64,000 nucleotides of DNA, taken from positions 1 through 64,000 of the forward strand of contig JAUNAB010000011.1 of assembly GCA_030527795.1 (NCBI GenBank). Reading direction: 5' to 3'. Under the pieces are notes generated by a model. That model ran no database searches. It saw only the letters and a program-made list of their open reading frames with translations, and was not told the DNA's origin. Numbering within the stretch: position 1 is the stretch's first letter; each line of letters opens with the position of its first letter. Below are positions 37,399-49,918 of this stretch, in pieces. The translations under genes and the position numbers were made by a program. This stretch comes from Pasteurellaceae bacterium. GTDB lineage: Bacteria; Pseudomonadota; Gammaproteobacteria; Enterobacterales; Pasteurellaceae.

Positions 37399-38021
37399 TA
37401 TACCGATTTCAGCTCAGCTACAGCTTGACGACAGACTTGCCAACCACTTCGTAAAATAATCACGCTTAACAATAAGCTCGCAACAGGATCAACCCAATTC
37501 CAAGCTAAATAATAGGTAACAATCCCAACTACAATCGCAACGACTGAACCCAATAAATCCGCTAATACGTGCAAATACGCCGCACGAATATTCAAGTTAT
37601 CGTGATTAGCTTTTAACATCATTCGTGCTACAAATACATTTACTAACAATCCGAAGGTTGCAACGACCAACATTGGTAACGACAAAATCGCACTCCGTGC
37701 TTGCAAACGTTGCAAAGCTTCCCAAATAATCCATAATGCGATCACAATCAAGGAACTGCCATTGATTAATGCCAACCACTTAGCAATAGGAAAGCGATGA
37801 TGAGCAACCCGCAACGCAAAAAGTGCTAAGGCTAGCGATAGCGTATCATTTGCCATATGCCCTGCATCCGCAGTTAATGCCAAACTATGAAAAAGCTTTC
37901 CCCCAATAAATTCAAGTAGCATAAAGCCCCCGATAAGTAGCAAGCTAATGGTTAATGTGCTTTGATCGAGATGTGAATGAGAGTGTGAGTGGTCGTATGC
38001 TTCGGAATGGGAATGACTCAT
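37398..38021 (-). CDS. Cation diffusion facilitator (zinc exporter-like)
   Basis: A 207-residue CDF transporter. The N-terminus is His-rich (seven His in the first 18 residues), a metal-handling feature. Six membrane helices follow, with metal-site pairs in 'ALTADAGHMANDTLSL' and 'AAYLHVLADLLGSVVAIV'. The cytoplasmic C-terminal domain found in YiiP and ZitB is missing; the sequence ends right after helix 6, so this is a short form. Zinc is the likely substrate. Confidence 0.88.
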   Translation of the reverse strand: MSHSHSEAYDHSHSHSHLDQSTLTISLLLIGGFMLLEFIGGKLFHSLALTADAGHMANDTLSLALALFALRVAHHRFPIAKWLALINGSSLIVIALWIIWEALQRLQARSAILSLPMLVVATFGLLVNVFVARMMLKANHDNLNIRAAYLHVLADLLGSVVAIVVGIVTYYLAWNWVDPVASLLLSVIILRSGWQVCRQAVAELKSV

Positions 38022-38076
38022 AATTAACTTATAAAAACGATAAAATCGGATTGTAACAAAATATGATTAGAAAGAC

Positions 38077-38123
38077 ATTAAACCGCGGTCTAAAATTCAA
38101 GCGTTTTTTGACCGCGGTTTTAG
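38077..38123. terminator. Motif-pair hairpin upstream of the exporter
   Basis: ACCGCGGT at 38082-38089 and 38111-38118, 29 bp apart and inverted. The left flank is slightly changed (TCTAAAATT). It lies just after the rpoC terminator and before the exporter promoter on the same strand. Confidence 0.78.
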
Positions 38124-38133
38124 ACACCATTTA

Positions 38134-38163
38134 AGAAAAAGCCCCAGCATTTGCTAGAGCTTT
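38134..38163 (-). terminator. Intrinsic terminator of the rpoBC operon
   Basis: Read leftward, AGCTCTAGC pairs imperfectly with GCTGGGGCT around AAAT, followed by TTTTTCTT. It ends 18 bp after the rpoC stop. Confidence 0.8.
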
Positions 38164-38180
38164 GTGGATTAAAGGACGAT

Positions 38181-41100
38181 TTATTCTTCGTCAACCATAT
38201 TGAGCATTTCAACTAAGCTCGCGGTCGGATCTTCGGCAACCATTTCAAACTCTTCGGCAATTTCTGCATCAGAGATCGCAGAGAATGATTCTTCCAAGTT
38301 TTCAAATACGTTGTCTTGTCCACCATTACGACGGTTTTTGTGGAACGCAAAGCCCGTTCCCGCCGGGATTAAACGACCGACGATTACGTTCTCTTTCAAG
38401 CCGCGTAATTCATCACGTTTACCACCAACTGCCGCTTCAGTTAAGACGCGTGTCGTTTCTTGGAACGATGCCGCTGAAATGAACGATTCTGTTGCTAAAG
38501 AGGCTTTGGTAATACCAAGCAATTCACGTTCATATTCAACCAATGGCTTGCCTTCTTCCGAACGTTTACGGTTAACTATTTTCACGCGTGCCACTTCAAC
38601 TTGTTCGCCTTCCAAGAATTCGGAATCATAAGCTTTCGTTACAATGGCTTTACGCAACATTTGACGTACGATAACTTCAATATGTTTATCGTTAATTTTT
38701 ACCCCTTGTAAGCGGTAAACTTCTTGCACTTCGTTAACGATATAATCGGTTACCGCGTGCACACCACGTAAGCGTAAGATATCATGTGGCGTTTCTGCCC
38801 CATCTGAAATCAAGTCGCCACGTTGCACCATTTCGCCTTCAAATACGTTGAGCTGACGCCATTTTGGTATCATTTCTTCGTAAATCTCGCCTTCCGTTGG
38901 CGTGATAAGTAAACGACGTTTACCTTTGGTTTCTTTACCAAATGACACGATACCTGAAATTTCAGCTAAGATTGCTGGCTCTTTCGGTTTACGTGCTTCA
39001 AATAAGTCAGCTACGCGTGGTAAACCACCCGTAATATCCTTAGTTCCTACGGACTCTTGCGGAATACGTGCTAACGGTTCCCCAATAGAAACTTCCGCAC
39101 CATCATCTAAAGTCACAATGGCTTTGCCTGGTAAAAAATATTGTGCCGGCACATCAGTACCTGGCAATAAGACATCATTGCCTTGTGCATCAACTAATTT
39201 AATCGCTGGACGTAAATCTTTACCAGCAGTTGCACGCTCACCAACATCTTGCACCACAATTGATGAAAGCCCCGTTAACTCATCAGTTTGACGTGTTACG
39301 GTTAAGCCATCAACAATATCTGAGAATTTCACAAAACCACTCACTTCAGAAATGACTGGCATTGTATGTGGATCCCAGTTAGCAACGGTTTCGCCTGCAC
39401 TAACTTCTTGACCATCAGCTTTGCTCAATACCGCACCATAAGGCACTTTATAATGCTCTTTAGTACGACCAAACGCATCCACAATGGTCAATTCAGTATT
39501 ACGTGAAGTTAAAACTAATTTTCCTTCGTTATTGGTAACAAATTTGATATTCGCTAAACGAATCGTACCGTTATTTTTAACTTGGATACTAGATTCTTTC
39601 GCTGCCGCAGATGCCGCACCACCGATATGGAACGTACGCATTGTTAACTGTGTACCTGGTTCACCGATGGATTGTGCGGCGATAACACCTACTGCTTCGC
39701 CTTGGTTAATTAAATGTCCGCGGGCTAAATCACGACCGTAACATTTTGCACACACACCAAAGTCGGTTTCACAAGTTACCACTGAACGTACTTTAATGCT
39801 ATCAACAGAATTTTCATCAATCACATCGCAAAGTTTTTCATCCAACAAGGTATTACGTGGAATAATCACTTCACCTGTGGCTGGATTGACGATATCTTCA
39901 GCTGCCACACGACCTAATACGCGATCACGCAATGCTTCTTTAACATCGCCCCCTTCAATTAATGGGGTCATCACGATACCTTCGTGTGTGCCACAATCAT
40001 CTTCAACGATCACTAAATCTTGTGCCACATCGACTAAACGACGGGTTAAGTAACCTGAGTTCGCTGTTTTTAATGCGGTATCCGCCAAACCTTTACGCGC
40101 ACCGTGGGTTGAAATAAAGTACTGCAATACGTTTAAACCTTCACGGAAGTTCGCAGTAATTGGAGTTTCAATGATTGATCCATCTGGACGAGCCATCAAG
40201 CCACGCATACCCGCTAACTGACGAATCTGTGCCGCAGAACCACGCGCACCAGAATCTGCCATCATAAAGATACTGTTAAAGGACGCTTGTTTTTCTGGTT
40301 GACCTTCACGGTTAATCACTTCTTCTGTGGATAAGTTTTCCATCATCGCTTTGGCAACACGCTCATTCGCAGCTGCCCAAATATCGATCACTTTGTTATA
40401 ACGCTCACCCGCGGTCACTAAACCTGATTGGAATTGCTCTTGAATTTCAGCAACTTCATCTTCTGCGGCAGAAATAATTTCATATTTCTTCGCAGGAATT
40501 TCCATATCATCAATACCAACCGATGAACCTGAACGCGCTGCATAAGCAAAACCAGTGTACATAATTTGATCAGCAAACATTACGCTTGGTTTCATACCTA
40601 AACGGCGATAACTTTCGTTAATCAATTTAGAAATGGCTTTTTTACCTAAAGTTTTATTGAACAAACTAAATGGCATGCCTTTTGGCGCAATCATCCATAG
40701 GATCGCACGACCAATCGTGGTATCCACTAAGTGAGTTTGCGGTTCAAACTCGCCTGCTGCATTTTTTACATATTCAGTAATACGCACTTTCACGCGTGAA
40801 TGCAATTCAGCTTGACCTGTACGATAGGCTTTTTCAGCTTCACGCGGATCTTGCAACAACATTCCTTCGCCTTTGCCATTCACTTTCTCGCGAGTCATAT
40901 AGTAAAGACCTAATACCACGTCTTGCGATGGCACAATAATCGGCTCACCATTGGCTGGTGAAAGAATATTGTTGGTTGACATCATCAACGCACGTGCTTC
41001 TAATTGTGCTTCAAGGGTTAATGGCACGTGAACCGCCATTTGGTCACCATCGAAGTCCGCATTGAACGCCGCACAAACAAGTGGGTGCAACTGAATAGCT

Positions 41101-42437
41101 TTACCTTCAATTAAAATCGGTTCAAAAGCTTGGATACCTAAACGGTGCAATGTTGGCGCACGGTTAAGCAAAATTGGATGCTCGCGGATAACATCAGCTA
41201 AGATATCCCATACGATCGCATCTTCACGCTCAACCATTTTTTTCGCCGCTTTGATCGTGGTTGCAAAACCGCGGCTTTCTAATTTCGCATAAATAAATGG
41301 ACGGAATAATTCCAACGCCATTTTTTTCGGCAAACCACATTGATGCAAGTGTAAATATGGTCCAACCGTGATTACTGAACGGCCCGAATAGTCAACACGT
41401 TTACCCAATAGATTTTGGCGGAAACGACCTTGCTTACCTTTGATCATATCTGCCAATGATTTTAATGGACGTTTATTTGAACCTGTAATCGCACGACCAC
41501 GACGACCATTATCTAATAAAGCATCAACCGATTCTTGTAGCATCCGTTTTTCATTACGCACGATAATATCTGGCGCGATTAAATCTAATAAACGTTTTAA
41601 ACGGTTATTACGGTTGATTACACGACGATATAAATCGTTCAAATCAGAAGTCGCAAAACGACCGCCATCTAATGGTACTAATGGACGTAAATCGGGTGGT
41701 AATACAGGTAAAACCGTCATCACCATCCATTCTGGTTTGTTGCCAGACTGAATAAATGCTTCTAATAATTTCAAACGCTTAGTGATTTTTTTACGTTTAG
41801 TTTCAGAATTGGTTTCTTGTAATTCTTCACGTAAAGTTTCACATTCGTGTTCTAAATCCATCATACGCAATAACGCTTGGATCGCTTCAGCACCCATTTT
41901 TGCATCAAATTCATCATTCCAACGATCTTCTGCTTCAAGGAATTGCTCTTCGGTTAATAGCTGACCTTTTTCTAAGTCAGTCATACCTGGTTCAATCACG
42001 ATGTATGATTCAAAATAAAGTACGCGTTCAATATCACGCAATGGCATATCAAGTAATAAACCAATACGGGATGGCAATGATTTTAAGAACCAAATGTGTG
42101 CCACAGGTGAAGCAAGCTCAATATGACCCATACGTTCACGACGCACTTTCGTTTGCGTCACTTCCACGCCACATTTTTCACAAATCACACCGCGGTGTTT
42201 TAAACGTTTATATTTGCCACATAAACATTCATAATCTTTCACTGGCCCGAAAATACGCGCACAGAACAGCCCGTCACGCTCTGGTTTAAAGGTGCGGTAA
42301 TTAATGGTTTCAGGTTTTTTTACTTCACCGAATGACCACGAACGGATCATATCTGGCGAAGCGAGACCAATTTTAATCACATCAAAATCTTCACTTGATT
42401 TTGCTTGTGCTTTTAAGAACTTTACTAAGTCTTTCAC
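38181..42437 (-). CDS. rpoC: RNA polymerase beta' subunit
   Basis: A 1418-residue RpoC (E. coli 1407). The N-terminal zinc finger has the Cys set of '[20 protein letters not shown]', the catalytic magnesium Asp triad is in '[14 protein letters not shown]', and the second zinc site has '[16 protein letters not shown]'. The bridge helix region ('[20 protein letters not shown]') is intact. It is the last gene of the leftward secE-to-rpoC cluster. A motif hairpin interrupts the rpoB-rpoC gap. Confidence 0.98.
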   Translation of the reverse strand: MKDLVKFLKAQAKSSEDFDVIKIGLASPDMIRSWSFGEVKKPETINYRTFKPERDGLFCARIFGPVKDYECLCGKYKRLKHRGVICEKCGVEVTQTKVRRERMGHIELASPVAHIWFLKSLPSRIGLLLDMPLRDIERVLYFESYIVIEPGMTDLEKGQLLTEEQFLEAEDRWNDEFDAKMGAEAIQALLRMMDLEHECETLREELQETNSETKRKKITKRLKLLEAFIQSGNKPEWMVMTVLPVLPPDLRPLVPLDGGRFATSDLNDLYRRVINRNNRLKRLLDLIAPDIIVRNEKRMLQESVDALLDNGRRGRAITGSNKRPLKSLADMIKGKQGRFRQNLLGKRVDYSGRSVITVGPYLHLHQCGLPKKMALELFRPFIYAKLESRGFATTIKAAKKMVEREDAIVWDILADVIREHPILLNRAPTLHRLGIQAFEPILIEGKAIQLHPLVCAAFNADFDGDQMAVHVPLTLEAQLEARALMMSTNNILSPANGEPIIVPSQDVVLGLYYMTREKVNGKGEGMLLQDPREAEKAYRTGQAELHSRVKVRITEYVKNAAGEFEPQTHLVDTTIGRAILWMIAPKGMPFSLFNKTLGKKAISKLINESYRRLGMKPSVMFADQIMYTGFAYAARSGSSVGIDDMEIPAKKYEIISAAEDEVAEIQEQFQSGLVTAGERYNKVIDIWAAANERVAKAMMENLSTEEVINREGQPEKQASFNSIFMMADSGARGSAAQIRQLAGMRGLMARPDGSIIETPITANFREGLNVLQYFISTHGARKGLADTALKTANSGYLTRRLVDVAQDLVIVEDDCGTHEGIVMTPLIEGGDVKEALRDRVLGRVAAEDIVNPATGEVIIPRNTLLDEKLCDVIDENSVDSIKVRSVVTCETDFGVCAKCYGRDLARGHLINQGEAVGVIAAQSIGEPGTQLTMRTFHIGGAASAAAKESSIQVKNNGTIRLANIKFVTNNEGKLVLTSRNTELTIVDAFGRTKEHYKVPYGAVLSKADGQEVSAGETVANWDPHTMPVISEVSGFVKFSDIVDGLTVTRQTDELTGLSSIVVQDVGERATAGKDLRPAIKLVDAQGNDVLLPGTDVPAQYFLPGKAIVTLDDGAEVSIGEPLARIPQESVGTKDITGGLPRVADLFEARKPKEPAILAEISGIVSFGKETKGKRRLLITPTEGEIYEEMIPKWRQLNVFEGEMVQRGDLISDGAETPHDILRLRGVHAVTDYIVNEVQEVYRLQGVKINDKHIEVIVRQMLRKAIVTKAYDSEFLEGEQVEVARVKIVNRKRSEEGKPLVEYERELLGITKASLATESFISAASFQETTRVLTEAAVGGKRDELRGLKENVIVGRLIPAGTGFAFHKNRRNGGQDNVFENLEESFSAISDAEIAEEFEMVAEDPTASLVEMLNMVDEE

Positions 42438-42464
42438 GATTTTCTCCTGTCGGAGTTAAACTTT

Positions 42465-42510
42465 GCAAACCGCGCTCAAAAAAACGCTCGGATTTTTGTC
42501 CGCGGTTTGC
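42465..42510 (-). terminator. Motif-pair-like hairpin between rpoB and rpoC
   Basis: GCAAACCGCG (42465-42474) and CGCGGTTTGC (42501-42510) form a perfect 10-bp stem; inside are the decayed motif arms (ACCGCGCTCAAAAA, TTTTTGTCCGCGGT). It could cause partial termination or processing between the two large subunit genes, which normally are made in equal amounts. There is no long U-tract right after it in the direction of transcription. Confidence 0.6.
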
Positions 42511-42533
42511 GCTTACCTTTGCTTTAACGCAGA

Positions 42534-45500
42534 TTATTCTTCATCTAAATCAATATTGAGACCCAATGAACGAATTTCTTTCATAATTACATTGAAAGAT
42601 TCTGGCGTACCTGGCTCCATTTGATGTTTGCCTGTCACAATGTTTTTATACATTGAAGTACGACCATTCACGTCATCAGATTTCACGGTCAACATTTCTT
42701 GTAAGGTATAAGCAGCACCATAAGCTTGTAATGCCCATACTTCCATCTCACCGAAACGTTGTCCCCCGAATTGCGCTTTACCGCCCAATGGTTGTTGAGT
42801 CACTAAGCTATAAGAACCTGTTGAACGAGCGTGCATTTTGTCGTCAACTAAGTGGTTCAATTTGAGCATATACATATAACCAACGGTTACTGGACGTTCA
42901 AATTTCTCGCCTGTACGTCCGTCATATAATGTAATTTGCCCTGAAGTTGGTAAACCACCTAAGGTCAACAATTCTTTGATTTCTTTCTCATCCGCACCGT
43001 CAAACACAGGGGTGGCAAGTGGTAAACCTTTACGCAAGTTTTGTGCTAAACGCATTACTTCTTCGTCGGTAAAGGTGCTTAAATCCACTTTTTGTGCACC
43101 GTGACCAAGATCGTAGGCTTTTTGAATATAGCCACGCAATTTCTCAACATCTTGTTTTTGTTTGATCATTGCATTGATTTGATCACCAATCCCTTTCGCC
43201 GCCAAACCTAAGTGAGTTTCTAGGATCTGGCCGATATTCATCCGCGATGGAACCCCTAATGGATTTAATACGATTTCAACTGGTTGACCATTTTCATCGT
43301 ACGGCATATCTTCCACTGGGTTAATTTTTGAAATTACCCCTTTGTTACCGTGGCGACCCGCCATTTTATCCCCAGGTTGAATTTGACGTTTCACAGCAAG
43401 ATACACTTTTACCACTTTCAATACACCTGGTGCTAAATCATCGCCTTGAATGATTTTGCCACGTTGCACTTCCAGTTTATGTTCAAACTCTTTACGCAAT
43501 TCTTCGTATTGCTCAGCCAGTTGTTCTAATTGGTTTTGCTTCGCTTCGTTATTTAAGGTTTGTTCTAACCATTTAACGCGATCAAGTTTTTCCAATTCTT
43601 TCTCACTGATGCCACCGTCAATTAATAGGTTGCGTACACGTGAGAACAAGCCAGCTTCCAGAATTTCCAACTCTTCGCCCAAGTCTTTTTTCGCTTGTTT
43701 GAGTTGCATTTCTTCAATTTTAAGCGCACGTTTGTCTTTTTCTACGCCATCACGGGTAAAGACTTGTACGTCAATGACCGTACCTGATGTCCCATTTGGT
43801 ACACGTAATGAAGAGTCTTTCACATCAGACGCTTTCTCACCAAAAATGGCACGTAATAATTTCTCTTCTGGTGTTAATTGGGTTTCGCCTTTCGGTGTAA
43901 CCTTACCAACTAGAATATCGCCACCTTTGACTTCTGCCCCAACGTACACAATCCCTGATTCATCAAGTTTGCTTAACGCGGCTTCGCCGACATTTGGAAT
44001 ATCCGCGGTAATTTCTTCTGAACCCAATTTAGTATCACGAGCCACACAAGATAATTCTTGAATATGAATGGTGGTAAAACGATCTTGTTGCACCACACGT
44101 TCAGACACTAACATTGAGTCTTCAAAGTTATAACCATTCCAAGGCATAAACGCCACGCGGATATTTTGACCAAGGGCTAATTCACCTAAATCGGTTGATG
44201 GACCATCAGCTAAAACTTCGCCACGTCCAATTGGTTCCCCCAACGCCACACAAGGAATTTGGTTAATACAGGTATTTTGGTTTGAACGGGTATATTTAAT
44301 TAAGTTATAAATATCAATGCCCGCTTCGCCTGGAATTGTCTCATCTTCATTGACTTTAACGACAATGCGTGATGCATCAACATATTGCACAATCCCACCA
44401 CGTTTTGCGACAACCGCCACGCCAGAATCAAGTGCTACAGCTTTTTCAATCCCCGTTCCCACTAATGGTTTATCTGAACGTAAAGTTGGCACCGCTTGAC
44501 GTTGCATGTTCGCACCCATTAAGGCACGGTTCGCATCATCATGCTCTAAGAATGGAATCAACGCTGCCGCCACAGAAACAACTTGTTGAGTTGATACGTC
44601 CATATAATGCACTTCATCAGGACGATATAAACCTGATTCGCCATGTTCACCACGGCAAGTTACAAAGGCATCAGTAAAACGGAAATCTTCATCTAAATTT
44701 GAGTTCGCCTGCGCGATAACGTAGTTACCTTCTTCAATCGCAGATAAATATTCAATTTCTTCGGTAACTTGTCCGTTAATCACTTTACGATATGGGGTTT
44801 CTAAGAAACCATAATTATTCGTACGAGCATACACGGAAAGTGAGTTAATTAACCCGATATTCGGACCTTCAGGCGTTTCGATCGGACAAACTCGACCATA
44901 GTGAGTTGCGTGAACGTCACGCACTTCAAAGCCAGCACGTTCACGAGTTAAACCACCTGGACCCAACGCAGAAATACGACGTTTATGCGTTACTTCTGAT
45001 AATGGGTTGTTTTGGTCCATAAACTGTGAAAGTTGTGATGAACCAAAGAACTCACGAACCGCGGCAGAAATCGGCTTCGCATTAATTAAGTCTTGTGGTG
45101 TAACCGCATCTAAATCGCCTAATGATAAGCGTTCTTTAACCGCACGTTCTACACGCACCAAACCAATACGGAATTGGTTTTCTGCCATTTCACCAACGGA
45201 ACGAATACGACGGTTACCTAAATGGTCAATATCATCCACTTCGCCACGACCGTTACGAATATCAATCAATTTACGCATTACATTGACGATATCTTCTTTG
45301 CTTAATACGCCACTTCCTGTTTCTTCAGGAATACCAAGCGAACGATTAAACTTCATTCGACCCACAGCAGAAAGATCATAACGATCTGTTGAGAAGAACA
45401 TATTATCAAATAAGCCTTCTGCCGCTTCTTTTGTTGGTGGCTCGCCTGGACGCATCATACGATAAATTTCAACTAATGCACTTAAGCGATCATGAGATGG

Positions 45501-46562
45501 ATCAACGCGTAAGGTTTCTGAAATATATGGACCGTAATCTAAATCATTGGTAAACAAGGTTTCAATTTGCTGATAACCTGCTTGTGCCAATTTTGCCAAA
45601 ATCTCAAGGGTAATTTCCCCATTAGCAGGGCAAATCACTTCACCTGTTTCAAGATCAACATAATCCTTCGCAGCCACTTTGCCAACAATGTAATCTGTCG
45701 GCACTTCAACTTGTGTAATATTATCTTTTTCTAATGCACGAATATGGCGTGCGGTAATACGACGACCACGTTCAACATACACTTTGCCATTTGCCTCAAT
45801 ATCAAAAGTTGCGGTTTCACCACGCAATCTTTCAGGTACTAAGGTCATCAATAATTTATTATCTTTAATTTCGTAAATAACTTTATCAAAGAATAAAGCT
45901 AAAATTTCTTCTGTTGTGTAATTTAATGCACGTAAAATAATGGTCGCAGGTAATTTACGACGACGGTCAATACGTGCAAACAAATTGTCTTTCGGATCAA
46001 ATTCAAAATCTAACCACGAACCGCGGTAAGGAATAATGCGTGCATTATAAAGCACCTTACCTGATGAATGGGTTTTCCCTTTATCACTATCAAAAAACAC
46101 GCCTGGACTACGGTGTAATTGCGACACAATAACACGCTCAGTTCCATTAATCACAAAGGTTCCATTTTCAGTCATCAATGGAATTTCGCCCATATACACA
46201 TCTTGTTCTTTAATATCTTTAATTGTGCCTGGGGCTGCATCTTTATCATAACTCACTAAACGCAATTTTACGCGTAACGGTGCAGCATAGGTGGTACCAC
46301 GGATTTGACATTCACGCACATCAAATACTGGCTGACCTAATTGATAAGATACATATTGTAATTCCGTGCTACCATTGTTGCTCACAATCGGGAACACCGA
46401 ACGGAAAGCGGCTTCTAAGCCTTGCTGACCATCAGGATCTCTTTGAATAAATTTATCAAAAGAGTCTAATTGAATGGTTAATAAATAAGGTACGTTTAAA
46501 ACTTGTGGTCGTTTACCAAAGTTTTTACGAATACGTTTTTTCTCGGTATAGGAGTAAACCAT
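42534..46562 (-). CDS. rpoB: RNA polymerase beta subunit
   Basis: A 1342-residue RpoB, the same length as in E. coli. The rifampicin-pocket sequence ('[20 protein letters not shown]' then '[10 protein letters not shown]') is wild type, so no resistance change is visible there. Other marks are '[16 protein letters not shown]' and '[15 protein letters not shown]'. It follows rplL after a 282-bp gap with an attenuator-type hairpin. One motif copy (46020) lies inside the gene. Confidence 0.98.
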   Translation of the reverse strand: MVYSYTEKKRIRKNFGKRPQVLNVPYLLTIQLDSFDKFIQRDPDGQQGLEAAFRSVFPIVSNNGSTELQYVSYQLGQPVFDVRECQIRGTTYAAPLRVKLRLVSYDKDAAPGTIKDIKEQDVYMGEIPLMTENGTFVINGTERVIVSQLHRSPGVFFDSDKGKTHSSGKVLYNARIIPYRGSWLDFEFDPKDNLFARIDRRRKLPATIILRALNYTTEEILALFFDKVIYEIKDNKLLMTLVPERLRGETATFDIEANGKVYVERGRRITARHIRALEKDNITQVEVPTDYIVGKVAAKDYVDLETGEVICPANGEITLEILAKLAQAGYQQIETLFTNDLDYGPYISETLRVDPSHDRLSALVEIYRMMRPGEPPTKEAAEGLFDNMFFSTDRYDLSAVGRMKFNRSLGIPEETGSGVLSKEDIVNVMRKLIDIRNGRGEVDDIDHLGNRRIRSVGEMAENQFRIGLVRVERAVKERLSLGDLDAVTPQDLINAKPISAAVREFFGSSQLSQFMDQNNPLSEVTHKRRISALGPGGLTRERAGFEVRDVHATHYGRVCPIETPEGPNIGLINSLSVYARTNNYGFLETPYRKVINGQVTEEIEYLSAIEEGNYVIAQANSNLDEDFRFTDAFVTCRGEHGESGLYRPDEVHYMDVSTQQVVSVAAALIPFLEHDDANRALMGANMQRQAVPTLRSDKPLVGTGIEKAVALDSGVAVVAKRGGIVQYVDASRIVVKVNEDETIPGEAGIDIYNLIKYTRSNQNTCINQIPCVALGEPIGRGEVLADGPSTDLGELALGQNIRVAFMPWNGYNFEDSMLVSERVVQQDRFTTIHIQELSCVARDTKLGSEEITADIPNVGEAALSKLDESGIVYVGAEVKGGDILVGKVTPKGETQLTPEEKLLRAIFGEKASDVKDSSLRVPNGTSGTVIDVQVFTRDGVEKDKRALKIEEMQLKQAKKDLGEELEILEAGLFSRVRNLLIDGGISEKELEKLDRVKWLEQTLNNEAKQNQLEQLAEQYEELRKEFEHKLEVQRGKIIQGDDLAPGVLKVVKVYLAVKRQIQPGDKMAGRHGNKGVISKINPVEDMPYDENGQPVEIVLNPLGVPSRMNIGQILETHLGLAAKGIGDQINAMIKQKQDVEKLRGYIQKAYDLGHGAQKVDLSTFTDEEVMRLAQNLRKGLPLATPVFDGADEKEIKELLTLGGLPTSGQITLYDGRTGEKFERPVTVGYMYMLKLNHLVDDKMHARSTGSYSLVTQQPLGGKAQFGGQRFGEMEVWALQAYGAAYTLQEMLTVKSDDVNGRTSMYKNIVTGKHQMEPGTPESFNVIMKEIRSLGLNIDLDEE

Positions 46563-46616
46563 AGGGTTCCTCTGTCAATATGTCAGTGAGACTACATTTT
46601 CCAACAAAAACAACAG

Positions 46617-46634
46617 AATTTTTGACCGCGGTTT
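46617..46634. repeat. Single motif copy before rpoB
   Basis: TTTTTGACCGCGGTTTTG with core at 46625-46632, unpaired, 63 bp upstream of the rpoB start in the rplL-rpoB gap. Confidence 0.7.
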
Positions 46635-46783
46635 TGTGAAAAATATCGATTGATACCGTTTTAAGATACCGCACTCTGAACCTTACTTCTGATGAGCGGA
46701 TTGCAATTAACTTAACCGTATAAGGCTAACCTAACTAAAAGCAATGAAACGGTGGTATTATCTGTGCCATTTTTGATAGCACA

Positions 46784-46812
46784 AAATGGCTGATGGTATC
46801 CCACCAGCCATT
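46784..46812 (-). terminator. Attenuator hairpin between rplL and rpoB
   Basis: Read leftward, AATGGCTGGTGG faces CCATCAGCCATTT around GATA, followed by TGTGCTATC. It sits 33 bp after the rplL stop, where E. coli has the partial terminator and RNase III site that lowers rpoBC relative to the ribosomal proteins. Confidence 0.7.
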
Positions 46813-46844
46813 GTATCCGAAACGGACAATTTCAAAATCAAAAA

Positions 46845-47216
46845 TTATTTGATTTCTACTTGTGCGCCAGCTTCTTCTAATTCTTTTTTAAGAGCTTCAG
46901 CTTCAGCTTTTGCTACGCCTTCTTTTAATACTGCTGGCGCAGATTCAACTAAGTCTTTCGCTTCTTTCAAGCCTAAACCAGTTGCACCACGTACTGCTTT
47001 GATTACTGCAACTTTGTTAGCACCTGCTGCTGCTAATACTACATCGAATTCAGTTTTTTCTTCTGCTGCTGCCGCTGCGCCACCTGCTGGTGCTGCTGCT
47101 ACTGCTGCCGCTGCTGAAACGCCGAATTTTTCTTCCATCGCAGAAATTAATTCAACGATTTCTGATACTGATTTTGAAGCAATCGCTTCAATAATTTGTT
47201 CGTTAGTTAATGACAT
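46845..47216 (-). CDS. rplL: 50S ribosomal protein L7/L12
   Basis: A 123-residue L7/L12 stalk protein. The N-terminal dimerisation part starts [15 protein letters not shown], an Ala-rich hinge lies at about 35-52, and the C-terminal domain has '[20 protein letters not shown]'. The start ATG at 47216 is the family start. It is cotranscribed with rplJ and bound by L10 in the stalk. Confidence 0.98.
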   Translation of the reverse strand: MSLTNEQIIEAIASKSVSEIVELISAMEEKFGVSAAAAVAAAPAGGAAAAAEEKTEFDVVLAAAGANKVAVIKAVRGATGLGLKEAKDLVESAPAVLKEGVAKAEAEALKKELEEAGAQVEIK

Positions 47217-47267
47217 AACAATCAATTCCTAAAGTAAAAATGTTAAACGATTTAAGAAACGCTATAA

Positions 47268-47759
47268 TTAAGCGGCTTCTTGTAATTTGTCGCGTAATGC
47301 CGCAAAAGTGCGCACAAGTTTGCCTGCCGCTGCTTCTTTCATAGTACCCATTAAACGTGCAATCGCTTCTTCGTAAGTTGGTAATGTCGCCAAGAATTGA
47401 ACATCCTGGATTTTACCTTCAAAGGCTGCACCTTTAATTTCAAACTCTTTATTTGTTTTTGCAAATTCAGTAAACAAACGTGCTGCTGCACCTGGATGTT
47501 CATTTGAAAATGCAATCAGAGTTGGACCAGTAAACGTATCAGTTAAGCACTCAAATTCTGTGCCTTCTACCGCGCGACGTAATAAAGTATTACGTACAAC
47601 ACGCATAGTCACGCCCGCTTCACGAGCTGTTTTACGTAACTCAGTCATTTTATCTACAGTCACACCACGAGAGTCCGCGATAACTGCTGATAGGGCACCT
47701 TTGGCTGCTTCATTTACTTCAGCAACAATTGCTTGTTTGTCTTGAAGATTTAATGCCAT
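47268..47759 (-). CDS. rplJ: 50S ribosomal protein L10
   Basis: A 163-residue L10, the base of the L7/L12 stalk and the repressor of its own operon. It begins [20 protein letters not shown]; '[18 protein letters not shown]' and the C-terminal L7/L12-binding helix are present. The L10-leader RNA lies directly upstream. Confidence 0.98.
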   Translation of the reverse strand: MALNLQDKQAIVAEVNEAAKGALSAVIADSRGVTVDKMTELRKTAREAGVTMRVVRNTLLRRAVEGTEFECLTDTFTGPTLIAFSNEHPGAAARLFTEFAKTNKEFEIKGAAFEGKIQDVQFLATLPTYEEAIARLMGTMKEAAAGKLVRTFAALRDKLQEAA

Positions 47760-47779
47760 TGGCTTTTAGCTCCTGAATA

Positions 47780-47945
47780 CACTCCGATTTCTCGGAATTA
47801 AATAACCTAATTCAACGAATTAGGACCTTCGGTGTACAGAAGCAGAATAATTCATACTCTGTTCACCATCTACGTAGGTAATTAAGAACCGAAGCTCTCC
47901 TACGGTCTTGGACGGGGCTTGATAGGCAAGCACCAGCCAGATTTT
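47780..47945 (-). promoter_or_regulatory. L10 leader RNA
   Basis: Read leftward, the region contains GGCTGGTGCTTGCC, CAAGACCGTAGGAGAGC and a series of stems (for example CCTAATTCGTTGAATTAGG) ending shortly before the rplJ ribosome binding site. This is the arrangement of the L10(L12)4-binding leader that controls rplJL translation in proteobacteria. Confidence 0.82.
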
Positions 47946-47970
47946 GTCAAAATAACAAAATAGAACGCAA

Positions 47971-47999
47971 ATTATACAGTTAATTTTATTCGCTGTAAA
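47971..47999 (-). promoter_or_regulatory. rplJL-rpoBC promoter
   Basis: Read leftward: TTTACA (-35, 47999-47994), 17-bp spacer, TATAAT (-10, 47976-47971). The start point would be about 205 nt before rplJ, giving the L10 leader. Confidence 0.85.
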
Positions 48000-48028
48000 G
48001 CCCTATAATGATAAATTGTATAATATAT

Positions 48029-48056
48029 AAAAAGCACAGTTAATACTGTGCTTTTT
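48029..48056 (-). terminator. Terminator after rplA
   Basis: AAAAGCACAG and CTGTGCTTTTT form a 10-bp stem around TTAATA between rplA and the rplJ promoter; A and T runs on both sides allow termination either way. Confidence 0.88.
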
Positions 48057-48073
48057 AAATTAGCTAAAATCAA

Positions 48074-48763
48074 TTATAAACTGCTTTGATCAATAGCAAC
48101 ACCTGCACCCATAGTGGTTGAGATGCTCACTTTCTTGATAAAGATACCTTTTGCAGAAGTTGGTTTTGCTTTGTTTAATGCAGCCAATAATGCCTGTAAG
48201 TTTTCTTTTAATTGATCTTCACTGAAGTTCGCTTTACCGATAGTGGTGTGGATGATACCATTTTTATCATTACGATAACGGATCTGACCAGATTTCGCAT
48301 TTTTTACTGCTTCTGCTACGTTTGGTGTTACAGTACCTACTTTCGGGTTTGGCATTAAGCCACGCGGACCTAAAACTTGACCTAATTGACCTACAACGCG
48401 CATTGCATCTGGTGATGCGATCACAACGTCAAAGTTCATTTCGCCTTTTTTGATTTGTTCAGCAAGATCTTCCATACCGACTAAATCTGCGCCCGCTTCT
48501 TTCGCTGCATCTGCGTTAGCACCTTGAGTGAATACCGCAACACGAACTGAACGACCAGTACCGTGTGGAAGCACTGTTGCGCCACGTACGTTTTGATCAG
48601 ATTTACGCGGATCAATACCAAGATTAATTGCTGCATCAACGCTTTCAACAAATTTTGCAGTTGCAAATTGTTTTAAAACGGCAATCGCTTCATTAATTTC
48701 ATAAGCTTTAGTTGAATCAACGCCTGCTTTAATTGCTTTCATACGTTTAGTAAGTTTAGCCAT
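48074..48763 (-). CDS. rplA: 50S ribosomal protein L1
   Basis: A 229-residue L1 of the mobile L1 stalk; in E. coli it also represses its own operon. It starts [19 protein letters not shown]; '[20 protein letters not shown]' and '[18 protein letters not shown]' are family sequences. The start ATG 48763 has 'ggagggttaatct' before it. It follows rplK after 4 bp. Confidence 0.98.
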   Translation of the reverse strand: MAKLTKRMKAIKAGVDSTKAYEINEAIAVLKQFATAKFVESVDAAINLGIDPRKSDQNVRGATVLPHGTGRSVRVAVFTQGANADAAKEAGADLVGMEDLAEQIKKGEMNFDVVIASPDAMRVVGQLGQVLGPRGLMPNPKVGTVTPNVAEAVKNAKSGQIRYRNDKNGIIHTTIGKANFSEDQLKENLQALLAALNKAKPTSAKGIFIKKVSISTTMGAGVAIDQSSL

Positions 48764-48767
48764 TAGA

Positions 48768-49196
48768 TTAACCCTCCACAACTAAACCCATTGAACGCGC
48801 AGTACCTTCAATAGATTTCATCTTAGTTTCAATTGTCGCGCCAGTCATATCTGCTGCTTTAGTTTCAGCGATTTGACGAACTTGATCACGTGTTACTTTA
48901 CCCACTTTATCTTTGTTCGGTTTGCCTGAACCAGATTTAATACCCGCTGCTTTTTTCAATAATACTGCTGCAGGTGGAGTTTTTGTGATGAACGTAAACG
49001 AACGGTCAGCATACACAGTGATAACAACTGGAATTGGTAAGCCTTTTTCTAAGCTTTCTGTACGTGCGTTAAATGCTTTACAGAATTCCATAATATTTAC
49101 ACCTTGTTGACCCAATGCCGGACCAACTGGTGGAGAAGGGTTAGCCATACCCGCTGCAACTTGCAACTTAACGTAGGCTTGTACTTTCTTTGCCAT
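48768..49196 (-). CDS. rplK: 50S ribosomal protein L11
   Basis: A 142-residue L11 of the GTPase-associated centre. It begins [20 protein letters not shown], with the proline-rich '[19 protein letters not shown]' that contacts release and elongation factors. Length equals E. coli L11. Ribosome binding site 'aagaggaaat'. Confidence 0.98.
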   Translation of the reverse strand: MAKKVQAYVKLQVAAGMANPSPPVGPALGQQGVNIMEFCKAFNARTESLEKGLPIPVVITVYADRSFTFITKTPPAAVLLKKAAGIKSGSGKPNKDKVGKVTRDQVRQIAETKAADMTGATIETKMKSIEGTARSMGLVVEG

Positions 49197-49317
49197 TTTT
49201 ATTTCCTCTTAATGGGTAGTCACGCTAGTTTCCTAGCTCCCCTGATTTACAAAAGGCTGTATTTTAATTAAACACTGCCCAAATTTCAAGCCTTACATCA
49301 TAAAGCTTGCGAAAAAA

Positions 49318-49350
49318 GATCCGCGGGTTATCTATTCAAAACCGCGGATC
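49318..49350. terminator. ACCGCGGATC-variant hairpin after nusG
   Basis: GATCCGCGG (49318-49326) and CCGCGGATC (49342-49350) form a perfect stem between nusG and rplK, followed leftward by TTTTTTCGC. It is a pair of the second motif variant. It separates secE-nusG from rplKA on the same strand. Confidence 0.8.
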
Positions 49351-49365
49351 AAAATTCTTTCGTTT

Positions 49366-49917
49366 TTAAATCGCTTTTTCCACTTGACTAAACTCAAGCT
49401 CAACAGGCGTTGCACGACCAAAAATTGACACCGAAACTTTAACGCGGCTTTTATCGTAATCCACTTCTTCCACTGTACCATTAAAGTCAGCAAATGGACC
49501 TTCCGTAACACGCACGCTTTCGCCTGGTTGGAACATTGTTTTCGGACGCGGTTTATCGCTATTTTGTTCAATACGATTTAAAATAATATCTGCTTCACGA
49601 TTACTAATCGGCAACGGTTTATCTGGTGTGCCACCGATAAAGCCCATTACACGCGGTACACTACGAACTAGCTGCCAAGTGTAATCATTCATTTCCATTT
49701 GGACTAATACATAACCAGGGAAATATTTTCGCTCACTTTTGCGACGTTTACCCGCCACATTTTCAACCACTTCTTCGGTTGGCACCAATACTTCACCAAA
49801 CTGATCTTCCATTTGGTTCAATTTAATATATTCACGTAAAGTGGTTGCCACTCGACCTTCAAAGCCAGAGAAAGCCTGCAACACATACCAACGTTTTTTT
49901 GCTATGCTATCTGTCAT
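49366..49917 (-). CDS. nusG: Transcription termination/antitermination factor NusG
   Basis: A 183-residue NusG. The N-terminal RNA-polymerase-binding domain begins '[20 protein letters not shown]'; the C-terminal KOW domain ('[20 protein letters not shown]') contacts Rho or ribosomal S10. It couples transcription with translation. It begins 1 bp after the secE stop in the same transcript. Confidence 0.98.
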   Translation of the reverse strand: MTDSIAKKRWYVLQAFSGFEGRVATTLREYIKLNQMEDQFGEVLVPTEEVVENVAGKRRKSERKYFPGYVLVQMEMNDYTWQLVRSVPRVMGFIGGTPDKPLPISNREADIILNRIEQNSDKPRPKTMFQPGESVRVTEGPFADFNGTVEEVDYDKSRVKVSVSIFGRATPVELEFSQVEKAI

Positions 49918-49918
49918 G

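Noticed and set aside
43450..44061. 203-codon open frame on the plus strand opposite rpoB
   Set aside because: Ser- and Asn-rich shadow of a highly conserved gene; no start signal and no family resemblance. Similar shadows occur opposite rpoC, purL and maeB.
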